Shown here: one piece after another, positions 9,615 to 17,686 of the stretch
Numbering within the stretch: position 1 is the stretch's first letter
How the letters are laid out: every line of letters begins with the position of its first letter
NCBI GenBank assembly: GCA_003550645.1
Contig: PUKV01000052.1
Coordinates: 1 to 34,554 of the forward strand
Reading direction: 5' to 3'
Source: Syntrophomonadaceae bacterium
GTDB lineage: Bacteria; Bacillota; Dethiobacteria; DTU022
DNA length: 34,554 bases
Program-made: the position numbers and the translations under genes
Notes under the pieces: generated by a model
The model's database searches: none
What the model saw: only the letters and a program-made list of their open reading frames with translations
What the model was told of the DNA's origin: nothing

Positions 9615-10394
9615 ATGTTTGAATTATTGAAGCTGGAAAAAGAAGCTCCCCTGGCGGTTATAAAGATCAACCGCCCGGAGGTTAGAAATGCCCTCTCCAA
9701 TGCCCTGGTAGAAGAGCTGGCTGAAGCTTTTTCCCAGGTGAAAAATGATCAAGAGGTAAGAGCCTTGATCATTACCGGCGAAGGGGAAAAAGCCTTCATG
9801 GCCGGTGCTGATATTAAGGAACTTGAAGATCGCGACTTCATAAAAGGCAGGGAGCAAACCAGGCGCCGCCAGGAAGTATTCAACATGCTGTGGGAAATGC
9901 CCATTCCTGTGATTGCCGCCGTAAACGGTTATGCCCTGGGAGCCGGTTTGGAACTGGCTATTTCCTGTACCCTGCGGATTGCTTCCAAGGATGCTCAAAT
10001 GGGTTCACCTGAAGTCAACCTGGGTATCATCCCCGGTGATGGAGCCACCCAGAGGTTGCCCCGTCTAATCGGGTTTGGAAGAGGTATGGAGCTGGTTTTA
10101 ACCGGCAGTATAATTGACGCTGAAGAGGCCTACCGGATCGGGCTGGTGAATAAACTGGTTGAACCGGCAGAATTGATGGATGAAGCTAAAAAGATGGCTC
10201 AGAAGCTGGCTTCAAAATCACCGCTTGCCCTTCAGTATGCCAAGGAAGCGGTCAACCGTTCCCTGGAAACAGGCCTGTATGAAGGTTTAGCTCACGAATC
10301 GTACCTGCATGCACTGGCCTGTGCGACGGAAGATAAAAAAGAAGGTGTAAAAGCCTTCATGGAAAAAAGAAAACCGCAGTATAAAGGGAAATAA
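9615..10394 (+). CDS. Enoyl-CoA hydratase/isomerase (crotonase) family
   Basis: 259 aa; [65 protein letters not shown]. Confidence 0.93.
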   Translation: MFELLKLEKEAPLAVIKINRPEVRNALSNALVEELAEAFSQVKNDQEVRALIITGEGEKAFMAGADIKELEDRDFIKGREQTRRRQEVFNMLWEMPIPVIAAVNGYALGAGLELAISCTLRIASKDAQMGSPEVNLGIIPGDGATQRLPRLIGFGRGMELVLTGSIIDAEEAYRIGLVNKLVEPAELMDEAKKMAQKLASKSPLALQYAKEAVNRSLETGLYEGLAHESYLHALACATEDKKEGVKAFMEKRKPQYKGK

Positions 10395-10437
10395 CCATAA
10401 CTGTTTACGCAGCCGGTATGTTGGAGGATGAGTAGAT

Positions 10438-10656
10438 ATGACTAAAACTGAGAATAAAGATGTAGTAATCCATATCGACGAAACGTTATGTAAACGATGT
10501 GGCTTTTGCATCGAGTTTTGTAACACAAAAGTGTATGAAGCCGATCAAGATGGTTTGCCCTTGATTAAGAACCTCGATCAATGCACCAATTGCCGCCTGT
10601 GCGAGCTTCGTTGTCCTGATTTTGCTATAAAGGTGGAGGTTGTTAATAATGAGTAG
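10438..10656 (+). CDS. 4Fe-4S ferredoxin, delta subunit of 2-oxoacid:ferredoxin oxidoreductase
   Basis: 72 aa; CKRCGFCIEFC and CTNCRLCELRCP; directly upstream of and overlapping the alpha subunit. Confidence 0.88.
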   Translation: MTKTENKDVVIHIDETLCKRCGFCIEFCNTKVYEADQDGLPLIKNLDQCTNCRLCELRCPDFAIKVEVVNNE

Positions 10657-11791
10657 ACCGGAGGGGATTCAATTAATGGAGGGCAATCATGCCTGTGCAT
10701 GGGGAGCCATTGATGCGGGAGCCCGTTTTTATGCCGGCTACCCGATTACTCCTTCATCTGAAATTGCTGAAGTATGCGCTCGGGAACTGCCCGCTTACGG
10801 TGGTACTTATATCCAGATGGAAGATGAAATCGGAAGCATGGCTGCAATAGTCGGTGCTTCTCTATCAGGAAAGAAATCGTTTACCGCCACCAGCGGGCCC
10901 GGATTTTCTTTGATGCAGGAGAACCTTGGCGTGGGCATATACCAGGAAGTGCCCTGTGTCGTGGTCAACATTCAACGGGTGGGGCCGGCTACCGGGTTGG
11001 CCACACAGCCGGCGCAGGCTGATGTGATGCAGGCCAGGTGGGGTACACATGGCGATCATCCCATCATAGTCTTATGCCCGGCTACAGTCCAGGAAATGTA
11101 TGATTTTACGATCCGGGCTTTCAACCTGGCGGAACGGTTCCGGACCCCGGTTATTCTACTGAGTGACCAGGTGGTAGGCCAGACTTATGAAAATATATCT
11201 CTGCCAGATCCCGCATCATTGAAACTCGTTACCAGAAAAAAACCTGGGGTTCCTCCTGAAGAATACCTGCCGTACCAGCCTGATGAAAACCTGGTTCCTC
11301 CCATGGCAGCATACGGTGACAGGCATATTCTCCATGCTTCAAGCACCTGCCACTGTGAAACAGGGTATTCGAATTTTAAATATGGGACCAACAGGCAGTT
11401 GTTAACCAGGCTTAAAGACAAGATTTATAATTACCTGGATGAGATCATTGAAGTAGAGCATTTTGGGCCGGAGGATGCCGATGTAACCCTGGTTTCATTT
11501 GGTTCTGCATCCCGGGTTTGTAAGTATTTAGTCGGAGAAGCGGAAAAGGAAGGAATCAGGGTAAACCTGCTGCGCTTGATTACGATGTGGCCTTTCCCTG
11601 ACCAGGAAGTGCAAAAAGCCCTGGCTAACACCGGAGCCTGCGTGGTGGCCGAAATGAACCAGGGCCAGGTAATAAATGAAGTTAACCGCGTCAATACCAC
11701 CAATACACCGGTTCACCTGGCATCCGGTATTGACGGTGAGCTGATCAGGCCGGAAATTATAATGACAAGCATAAGAGAGGCGGTGAAATAA
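10649..11791 (+). CDS. korA: 2-oxoacid:acceptor oxidoreductase subunit alpha (KorA/VorA-like)
   Basis: 380 aa from ATG 10649; QLMEGNHACAWGAIDAGARFYAGYPITPSSEIAE. Confidence 0.9.
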   Translation: MSRPEGIQLMEGNHACAWGAIDAGARFYAGYPITPSSEIAEVCARELPAYGGTYIQMEDEIGSMAAIVGASLSGKKSFTATSGPGFSLMQENLGVGIYQEVPCVVVNIQRVGPATGLATQPAQADVMQARWGTHGDHPIIVLCPATVQEMYDFTIRAFNLAERFRTPVILLSDQVVGQTYENISLPDPASLKLVTRKKPGVPPEEYLPYQPDENLVPPMAAYGDRHILHASSTCHCETGYSNFKYGTNRQLLTRLKDKIYNYLDEIIEVEHFGPEDADVTLVSFGSASRVCKYLVGEAEKEGIRVNLLRLITMWPFPDQEVQKALANTGACVVAEMNQGQVINEVNRVNTTNTPVHLASGIDGELIRPEIIMTSIREAVK

Positions 11792-12630
11792 TGGCAGTTA
11801 AACTGAGTTACCGGGAGTATTTTAAAGAAGAAGCGCTGCCTCTTATGTGGTGTGCAGGATGTGGGAACGGTATCTTGCTTCGGGCCATTACCGATGCGTT
11901 AGCGGACTTAGAAATTCCGCCCCACCAGGTAGTGGTTAGCACCGGAATTGGATGCTGGGGTAAAGCTGATGATTACATGAAAACGCATGGCTTCCACGGC
12001 AGCCACGGCAGGGCGCTGGCATTCGGAACGGGGATTAAACTTGGCAACCCCGATCTTCATGTAATAGCTTTGATGGGTGATGGTGATGCCCTGGCAATCG
12101 GGGGAAACCACTTCATTCATGCTGCCCGGAGAAACATCGATATAACAGCGATTATATCCAACAACTTTACATACGGTATGACCGGGGGCCAGTATTCTCC
12201 GACAACTCCACTATCCTATAAAACAACTACATCACCAATTGGTGTAGCGGAACCGGCCTTCGATGTTTGCAGTCTGTCCGAAGAATGTGGGGCTAATTAT
12301 GTGGCCCGCAGTACGGTCTATCATGTAACCCAGCTGAAAAGGTTTATTGCCGCAGCTATTCAGAAAAAGGGCTTTAATGTAGTAGAGGCTATTAATACTT
12401 GCCCCACTCATTTCGGGAGAAGAAATATACCAGGCGATACGGTTGAAATGATGAATTACGTCAAGGAGATCAGTATATCAAAATCGCGTTACGAAAAACT
12501 GGATGAAGAAGAAAAAGCAAAACACCTGGTAACAGGTGAGCTGGTGAACAGAGATCGGCCCGACTTTTTAAGCGTGTATAGGGAAATAAACCCTGCTGCA
12601 TCGGAAACCGGTCGGGGGGAGGGTAAATAA
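11791..12630 (+). CDS. korB: 2-oxoacid:acceptor oxidoreductase subunit beta (TPP-binding; KorB/VorB-like)
   Basis: 279 aa; MWCAGCGNGILLRAI, FHGSHGRALAFGTGIKL, GDGDALAIGGNHFIHAARRNIDIT; one-base overlap with the alpha subunit. Confidence 0.92.
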   Translation: MAVKLSYREYFKEEALPLMWCAGCGNGILLRAITDALADLEIPPHQVVVSTGIGCWGKADDYMKTHGFHGSHGRALAFGTGIKLGNPDLHVIALMGDGDALAIGGNHFIHAARRNIDITAIISNNFTYGMTGGQYSPTTPLSYKTTTSPIGVAEPAFDVCSLSEECGANYVARSTVYHVTQLKRFIAAAIQKKGFNVVEAINTCPTHFGRRNIPGDTVEMMNYVKEISISKSRYEKLDEEEKAKHLVTGELVNRDRPDFLSVYREINPAASETGRGEGK

Positions 12631-13148
12631 TGAGTAAGAACTGGCAGATTATCCTGGCAGGAGAAGGCGGCCAGGGCCTTATTCTTGCAGGAAGAATCTT
12701 AAGTGAAGCAGCAATTATTGACGGCAACAGTGTTTCCCTGACTTCCAGTTATGGAATAGCCGCCCGGGGAGGGTACTCGGAAGCCCAGGTGGTTATTTCT
12801 GAAGGGGAAATATATTATCCCAAATGTGCCTCCCCTGATTTACTCCTTGCTTTAACCCAGCAGGCCTATGACAGGTATGCAGACAAAGTCACTGATGATT
12901 GTTTAATCATTTATGACAAGAAGGATGTTTCAAACAACAACGGCAAAAATGAAGTGGGCTTTGATTTCAAGGCAGCCCTGTTAACCCTTGGTAACTTAAA
13001 AGTAATTAATTCATTGTTTCTGGGAGTTATTTTAAAGCACCGGGATATTGTTTCCACAGAAAGTATGAGCGAATCTTTAAAGAAAAACATACCGCCCAAG
13101 ATCCAGGAGATAAACCTGAAGGCTTTTCAATATGGCCTGGAACAATAA
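12630..13148 (+). CDS. korC: 2-oxoacid:acceptor oxidoreductase subunit gamma
   Basis: 172 aa; ILAGEGGQGLILAGRILSEAA, SSYGIAARGGYSEAQVVIS. Confidence 0.9.
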   Translation: MSKNWQIILAGEGGQGLILAGRILSEAAIIDGNSVSLTSSYGIAARGGYSEAQVVISEGEIYYPKCASPDLLLALTQQAYDRYADKVTDDCLIIYDKKDVSNNNGKNEVGFDFKAALLTLGNLKVINSLFLGVILKHRDIVSTESMSESLKKNIPPKIQEINLKAFQYGLEQ

Positions 13149-13235
13149 TATGTAAGGTTAGGGGAAAAAAGTGCTGGCCATTTTTATTCCTGTTAAGATA
13201 TCTCCATCACTTTTATTTGACTTGCAACTGGTGGT

Positions 13236-13392
13236 GAATCTAAGTCCTGCTACTACAGTCAATGATTAAGGCTGAAGCGGTGCCATGGGGTTGGCCCAGT
13301 CGTTCCGAAGCGCAGCATAGCCCGAAGGGGAGATGACGGAAGCATCCCTGTGGCTTGGCGGGTCCTAATCCATGACTTAAGTTCGAGAACAT
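13236..13392 (+). ncRNA. Structured intergenic RNA candidate, possibly raiA-motif class
   Basis: Nested complementarity: TAAGTC 13241-46/GACTTA 13374-79; CCTGC 13246-50/GCGGG 13358-62; GCCATGGGG 13282-90/CCCTGTGGC 13346-54; CCCGAAGGG hairpin 13321-29; crossing GATTA(a)GG 13264-71/CCTAATC 13364-70. Strand inferred from the following terminator. Class name is from memory of the motif style only. Confidence 0.6.
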
Positions 13393-13409
13393 AAAAGAGT
13401 TATAGAAAT

Positions 13410-13445
13410 AAGCCCTTCCCGGAATAAACGGTGAGGGCTTTTTCT
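13410..13445 (+). terminator. Rho-independent terminator after the structured RNA
   Basis: AAGCCCTTCCCG-gaataaa-CGGTGAGGGCTTTTTCT. Confidence 0.85.
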
Positions 13446-13479
13446 GGCTCTATCTTTGGGGCTAAGACCTGGTGGCAGT

Positions 13480-14391
13480 TCAACTTGAACTTTGCCCTGA
13501 CTTAATAACCAGGTAAAGGCCGATCAAGATGATTAAGGCACCAGCTGCTTGAAGGTAAGTAGGCAGTTCCTGGAGGACAATGAATGCGAGGATGGTGGCT
13601 CCGACTGGTTCCCCGAGGTATAGCAGTGAAACCAGAGAAGCGCGGACTCTTTTTAAAGCCCAGTTAAATACTGTATGGCCAAGTAAAGTAGGAATGATGG
13701 CCAGGGCAACAAAAAACAGGTACTCTAACGGAGGGTAGCCTGTTATGGAAATGCCGGCAAAACTGGCGGTAACAAAGAGCAATAAAGCTGCGACTCCGTA
13801 AGTTCCGGTAGCATAGATAGTAGTTGACAGTTTTTGCCTGAGGCGGCGCCCGACCAGGAGATAACCGGACATCATGCCAGCTCCTCCAAGGGCCATCAGG
13901 GCCCCTCTGAGCTCAGTAGATCCTTCCGCAAAACCAGTCAAGCTTTCAGCTGCTATAGCGGCGGTCCCTGCCAAAACCAGGGCCATGGAGGTAAAAAACC
14001 TGGTCGGTATTGCATCTCCTAAAAAGAGATACCCGGCAACAGCTACCAGTAAAGGGTGGACAGAAACCAGGACCACGGAAACAGCCACAGGAGCATACTG
14101 AAGAGATGATATCCACAAATAAAAGTGACCGGCCAGAAAAAAGCCGCTACCGGCCATTCCAATTAAATCAGATGTTTTTAAAAGCCGGATATCTCTCCAT
14201 CGGACCAATAGGTGGGGAACAAGGATAAATAGAGAAAAAAAAAGGCGGTAAAAAGCAATGATTATTGACGGGGCGCTTGAGAGGCGGATGAATATGGCGG
14301 CGAAAGATATGGCGATAACTGCAGTAGTTAATGCGGCGCTCAAAACGAAACGGCTGTCAGCAAGGTTGTTGTATCTATGATTTAAATCCAA
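13480..14391 (-). CDS. EamA/DMT-family transporter
   Basis: 303 aa, 10 hydrophobic segments; FIRLSSAPSIIIAFYRLFFS, SLLYLGEPVGATILAFIVLQE. Confidence 0.88.
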   Translation of the reverse strand: MDLNHRYNNLADSRFVLSAALTTAVIAISFAAIFIRLSSAPSIIIAFYRLFFSLFILVPHLLVRWRDIRLLKTSDLIGMAGSGFFLAGHFYLWISSLQYAPVAVSVVLVSVHPLLVAVAGYLFLGDAIPTRFFTSMALVLAGTAAIAAESLTGFAEGSTELRGALMALGGAGMMSGYLLVGRRLRQKLSTTIYATGTYGVAALLLFVTASFAGISITGYPPLEYLFFVALAIIPTLLGHTVFNWALKRVRASLVSLLYLGEPVGATILAFIVLQELPTYLQAAGALIILIGLYLVIKSGQSSS

Positions 14392-14448
14392 TTAGAGACC
14401 CCCGTCCCAGAACTGGTATTAGCGTTATTTGAGCCTGATTAAATGAAA

Positions 14449-14498
14449 ATATCCTATTGCCGGCCGGAAAGATTGTTACAGGACTGGCAATAGGATAT
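14449..14498 (-). terminator. Inverted repeat / probable terminator downstream of the SurA-N-like gene
   Basis: Perfect 13-bp arms ATATCCTATTGCC (14449-14461) and GGCAATAGGATAT (14486-14498); followed on the minus strand by TTTTC. Loop is long (24 nt). Confidence 0.6.
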
Positions 14499-14531
14499 TA
14501 TAAATTGTATTACTATGCAAATCCGGGTCTG

Positions 14532-15431
14532 TTAAAAGTTTGTTTCGATTTCGCTTTCCTTTAGTAGTTCGTCGATGTGTTCCATCAGGATTTCTGTTTC
14601 TTTTTGCTGCCTCTCGCGGGTTACTCTATCTTCAATCATTTCTTTTTCCAGATCTTCTTTGATTTCTTCAAAGCTTTCGGCCTCTAATATGTAGCCGTAC
14701 TGCTCTTCTAATTGTGAAAGCTGCATTTCAAGTTGTTCCCGGGGCATGTCGGGGTCCTCTTCTTCCAGCATTCCTGAGACCTGGTCATACTGACTGAGTA
14801 CTTGCTGATACTGGTTTTCTAATTCCTCTTTACCTACTTCAATGTCCTCTTGATCAATTTGCTCTTCAGGGTTATCATCCAGGTATTCTTCCAGGTACCC
14901 TTCGATATAGGAGTGGATAGTTAGCTCCCTGATTATATCCTGGTCAAGTTCGTCCCTGGTGATATCCACCGTCGCCATTTGCTCCTTGAGCGCTTCTTCC
15001 CCGCCAAACTGGGTTGCGTATTCCTGGTAACGCTCTTCAATCTCTTCTTCGCTAACGTCAATATCCATTTCTTTGGCTTTTTGCTCCAACAAGATGGGTA
15101 CAGCAAAATGCTGCTCAAACACATGTTCTTTCAAATCACTCAGCATATCCGCCATTTCTTCACTGTCCAGATCTACACCCTGCTGCATCTCGTATTGCAT
15201 TTTTTGCTGCTCCAGGACCTGATTAAATTCAGCCCCTGTAATTTCCTCACCGTTAACTGTGGCTACTATTTCACCATTTTCAGCTGCTTCTTCAGGCTCA
15301 GTCAGGTCGCCAAAAACGCCCGTCAAGGCTGCTATCCCCAGCCCGATAATGACAACTGCAGCAATGGCTATATAGACGATTTTACGAGAATTTTTGATCT
15401 GTTTAATATCTTCGGTGCTGTCGTTATTCAC
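14532..15431 (-). CDS. SurA N-terminal-domain, membrane-anchored chaperone-like protein
   Basis: 299 aa; single N-terminal TM (IVYIAIAAVVIIGLGIAALTGVF), then VATVNGEEITGAEFNQVLEQQ typical of SurA-N; no recognisable rotamase domain. Confidence 0.72.
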   Translation of the reverse strand: MNNDSTEDIKQIKNSRKIVYIAIAAVVIIGLGIAALTGVFGDLTEPEEAAENGEIVATVNGEEITGAEFNQVLEQQKMQYEMQQGVDLDSEEMADMLSDLKEHVFEQHFAVPILLEQKAKEMDIDVSEEEIEERYQEYATQFGGEEALKEQMATVDITRDELDQDIIRELTIHSYIEGYLEEYLDDNPEEQIDQEDIEVGKEELENQYQQVLSQYDQVSGMLEEEDPDMPREQLEMQLSQLEEQYGYILEAESFEEIKEDLEKEMIEDRVTRERQQKETEILMEHIDELLKESEIETNF

Positions 15432-15713
15432 TTTACACTTCCTCTCCGGAACAGGCTGCCGCCTTTTATTTCATTTTGTACTGGTTTCCATAATAACAAA
15501 ATGATGAATAGTAAACAAGGGGGGGCGTGGTAATGTTGACATTCATTGAACAATTGCTTTAGAATTATTTTAGCAAGGGTTGCATTATCGTAACCAAAAT
15601 CCTCCCATATCAATATTAGCTTTTTATAATTTAAGTTTTATGTAAACTTTTTGCTATATTTAAAGCTCCCCTTTTAATAATATGAAAAAATGAATAATAG
15701 GAGGTAAAATAAA

Positions 15714-16556
15714 ATGATAAATCACATAAAAACCATGTTTCTGATGATCATTCTTACCGTAATCTTAATGGTAGCCGGTGAATTACTCCTGGCTGAAGGC
15801 GGAATGATCATTGCCTTCGGTATAGCGCTGTTTATTAACTTTTTTGCTTATTGGTTCAGCGACAAAGTGGCCATTACCATGACCAGGTCCCGTCCGTTAA
15901 ATGAGAACGAAGCGCCGGAAGTCTACAGTGCAGTCCGAGAGCTGGCAGAAAACAGCAATATGCCCATGCCCCGCATATACTTGATGCCCACTGATCAGCC
16001 CAATGCTTTTGCGGCCGGGCGCAACCCTTCTAACTCCGTGGTGGCTGTTACTCAGGGTTTGGTCCGGATGCTCAATCAGCAGGAGCTTGAAGGGGTCCTG
16101 GCTCATGAAATGGCCCATATTCGCAACCGTGATATCCTGGTAAGCACCATGGCTGCAGTAATTGCAGGAGCGCTGATGATTATATCGCGCCTGGGAATGT
16201 ACGGGATGATGTTTGGCGGGCGCCGTGAAGGTGGACACCCAATTATGCTGATAATCAAGCTGGCTGCATTAATTTTGGCCCCGCTGGCGGCAATTTTAAT
16301 CCGCATGGCGATTTCCCGGACCAGGGAATATCAGGCTGATTCTACCGGGGCTGTTATATCCGGAAACCCGGAAGGGCTGGCCAGTGCCCTTCAGAAGATG
16401 GAAAGTTATGCCCGCAGGCGTCCTCTCCAGGTAAATGAGGCCGCATCGCATATGTTTATAGTTAATCCTCTTTCCGCCAAAGGACTTAGCGGGCTTTTCA
16501 GTACCCATCCCCCAATCCAGGAGCGGGTAAAGCGCTTGCGCAGCATGAACAGGTAA
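15714..16556 (+). CDS. htpX: HtpX-type M48 membrane zinc metalloprotease
   Basis: 280 aa; GVLAHEMAHIRNRDILVSTMAA (HExxH), SRTREYQADSTGA, FSTHPPIQERVKRLR. Confidence 0.93.
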   Translation: MINHIKTMFLMIILTVILMVAGELLLAEGGMIIAFGIALFINFFAYWFSDKVAITMTRSRPLNENEAPEVYSAVRELAENSNMPMPRIYLMPTDQPNAFAAGRNPSNSVVAVTQGLVRMLNQQELEGVLAHEMAHIRNRDILVSTMAAVIAGALMIISRLGMYGMMFGGRREGGHPIMLIIKLAALILAPLAAILIRMAISRTREYQADSTGAVISGNPEGLASALQKMESYARRRPLQVNEAASHMFIVNPLSAKGLSGLFSTHPPIQERVKRLRSMNR

Positions 16557-16569
16557 AGAACTCATGAAG

Positions 16570-16606
16570 TGTAAACATATTGTAAACAATGTAAATGTTA
16601 TGCAAA
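16570..16606. promoter_or_regulatory. PhoP/OmpR-type direct-repeat array candidate
   Basis: TGTAAA at 16570, 16581, 16590 and TGCAAA at 16601 (minus strand TTTACA x3, TTTGCA); start-to-start spacings 11, 9, 11. Confidence 0.45.
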
Positions 16607-16681
16607 TAATCCCAATATAAGCAGGAGGGCTAATATATATCGAGAAGTAGTCAGCAACCAAAAAGTAAGGAGGAATTGAAA

Positions 16682-16798
16682 ATGAAAAAAATCCTGACTC
16701 TCTTTGCCGTAGTGTTGCTGATGTTTGGTTCACTGGCTATTGTAGGCTGTGAAGAGCCCGCTGAAATGGAAGAACCGGTTGAAGAAGAAGAACTGTAG
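16682..16798 (+). CDS. 38-aa acidic small lipoprotein
   Basis: MKKILTLFAVVLLMFGSLAIVGCEEPAEMEEPVEEEEL*, RBS AAGGAGG, lipobox-like LAIVGC. Below the ORF-track length cutoff. Confidence 0.75.
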   Translation: MKKILTLFAVVLLMFGSLAIVGCEEPAEMEEPVEEEEL

Positions 16799-16873
16799 CT
16801 AATTACACTTTGGATCATAACCTTAGAACAAGGTTAACCCACTACTAGCTGCTACTGCTACAAGCAAGCAATA

Positions 16874-16918
16874 AAAATGCCGGGTTCGGTTGAAAAGCCG
16901 CACCCGGTATTTTTTTAA
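16874..16918 (+). terminator. Rho-independent terminator
   Basis: AATGCCGGGTTCGGTTGAAAAGCCGCACCCGGTATTTTTTTAA: strong stem followed by seven Ts. Confidence 0.9.
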
Positions 16919-16992
16919 TACGCCTGTTATGGCTGATATCGTTACAGGAATTATGATAGATTGTGCGAATTATAACAATAGGAGGGATGTAG

Positions 16993-17685
16993 ATGAGTGA
17001 TCGAATAATCGTTATAGATGATGATGAGCATGTTTGCGACCTGGTCAGGATTGCCCTTGAAGCTGAAGGGTTTTCGGTAGATGCCGCCCTTGACGGTGAG
17101 GATGGCATGAGTAAAATCAAGGATAATGATTACAGCCTTGTGCTCCTGGATATTATGCTGCCTGAAAAAGATGGCTGGGAAATTTGCCGTGAAATAAGGA
17201 GCAGTGATGTTAAGAATATCCCCATCATCATGCTTACAGCCCGGGGCGAAGAGGTCGACCGGGTTTTAGGTCTGGAACTGGGTGCTGATGATTATATTAC
17301 CAAGCCATTTAGCCCCAGGGAAATGGTGGCCAGGATAAAAGCACTGCTCCGTCGGACTGATGAATACAATAAGTTAGAGGGTAAAATCGAATATGGAAAC
17401 CTGACGATAGATTCATACAAGTACAATGCCAGAGTGGGCAATAATGAATTGGAGCTTACCCCCAAGGAGCTTGATTTATTAATACTTCTGGCTAATAATG
17501 CCGGCAAACCTTTTACCAGGGAGGAACTTTTAAAATCTGTATGGGGATTTGATGATCCAGCCGGCAGTACCCGCACTATAGATGAACATATCAAACGGGT
17601 CAGGAGCAAAATTCAACAATATGACCAGGAACATGCATATATTCATACGGTGTGGGGAATAGGTTACAAGTTTGAGGTGAAGTGA
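16993..17685 (+). CDS. OmpR/PhoB-family response regulator
   Basis: 230 aa; IIVIDDDEHV, LVLLDIMLPEKDGWEICREIR, TAR..., KPFSPREMVARIKALLRR, winged-helix C-terminus. Confidence 0.95.
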   Translation: MSDRIIVIDDDEHVCDLVRIALEAEGFSVDAALDGEDGMSKIKDNDYSLVLLDIMLPEKDGWEICREIRSSDVKNIPIIMLTARGEEVDRVLGLELGADDYITKPFSPREMVARIKALLRRTDEYNKLEGKIEYGNLTIDSYKYNARVGNNELELTPKELDLLILLANNAGKPFTREELLKSVWGFDDPAGSTRTIDEHIKRVRSKIQQYDQEHAYIHTVWGIGYKFEVK

Positions 17686-17686
17686 G

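Noticed and set aside
14979-15533. 184-aa plus-strand ORF opposite the SurA-N-like gene
   Set aside because: Phe/Leu-rich antisense reading of an acidic coiled protein; no signals of its own.
16296-16733. 145-aa minus-strand ORF spanning the end of htpX
   Set aside because: No RBS or recognisable motif, overlaps htpX and the small lipoprotein on the other strand.
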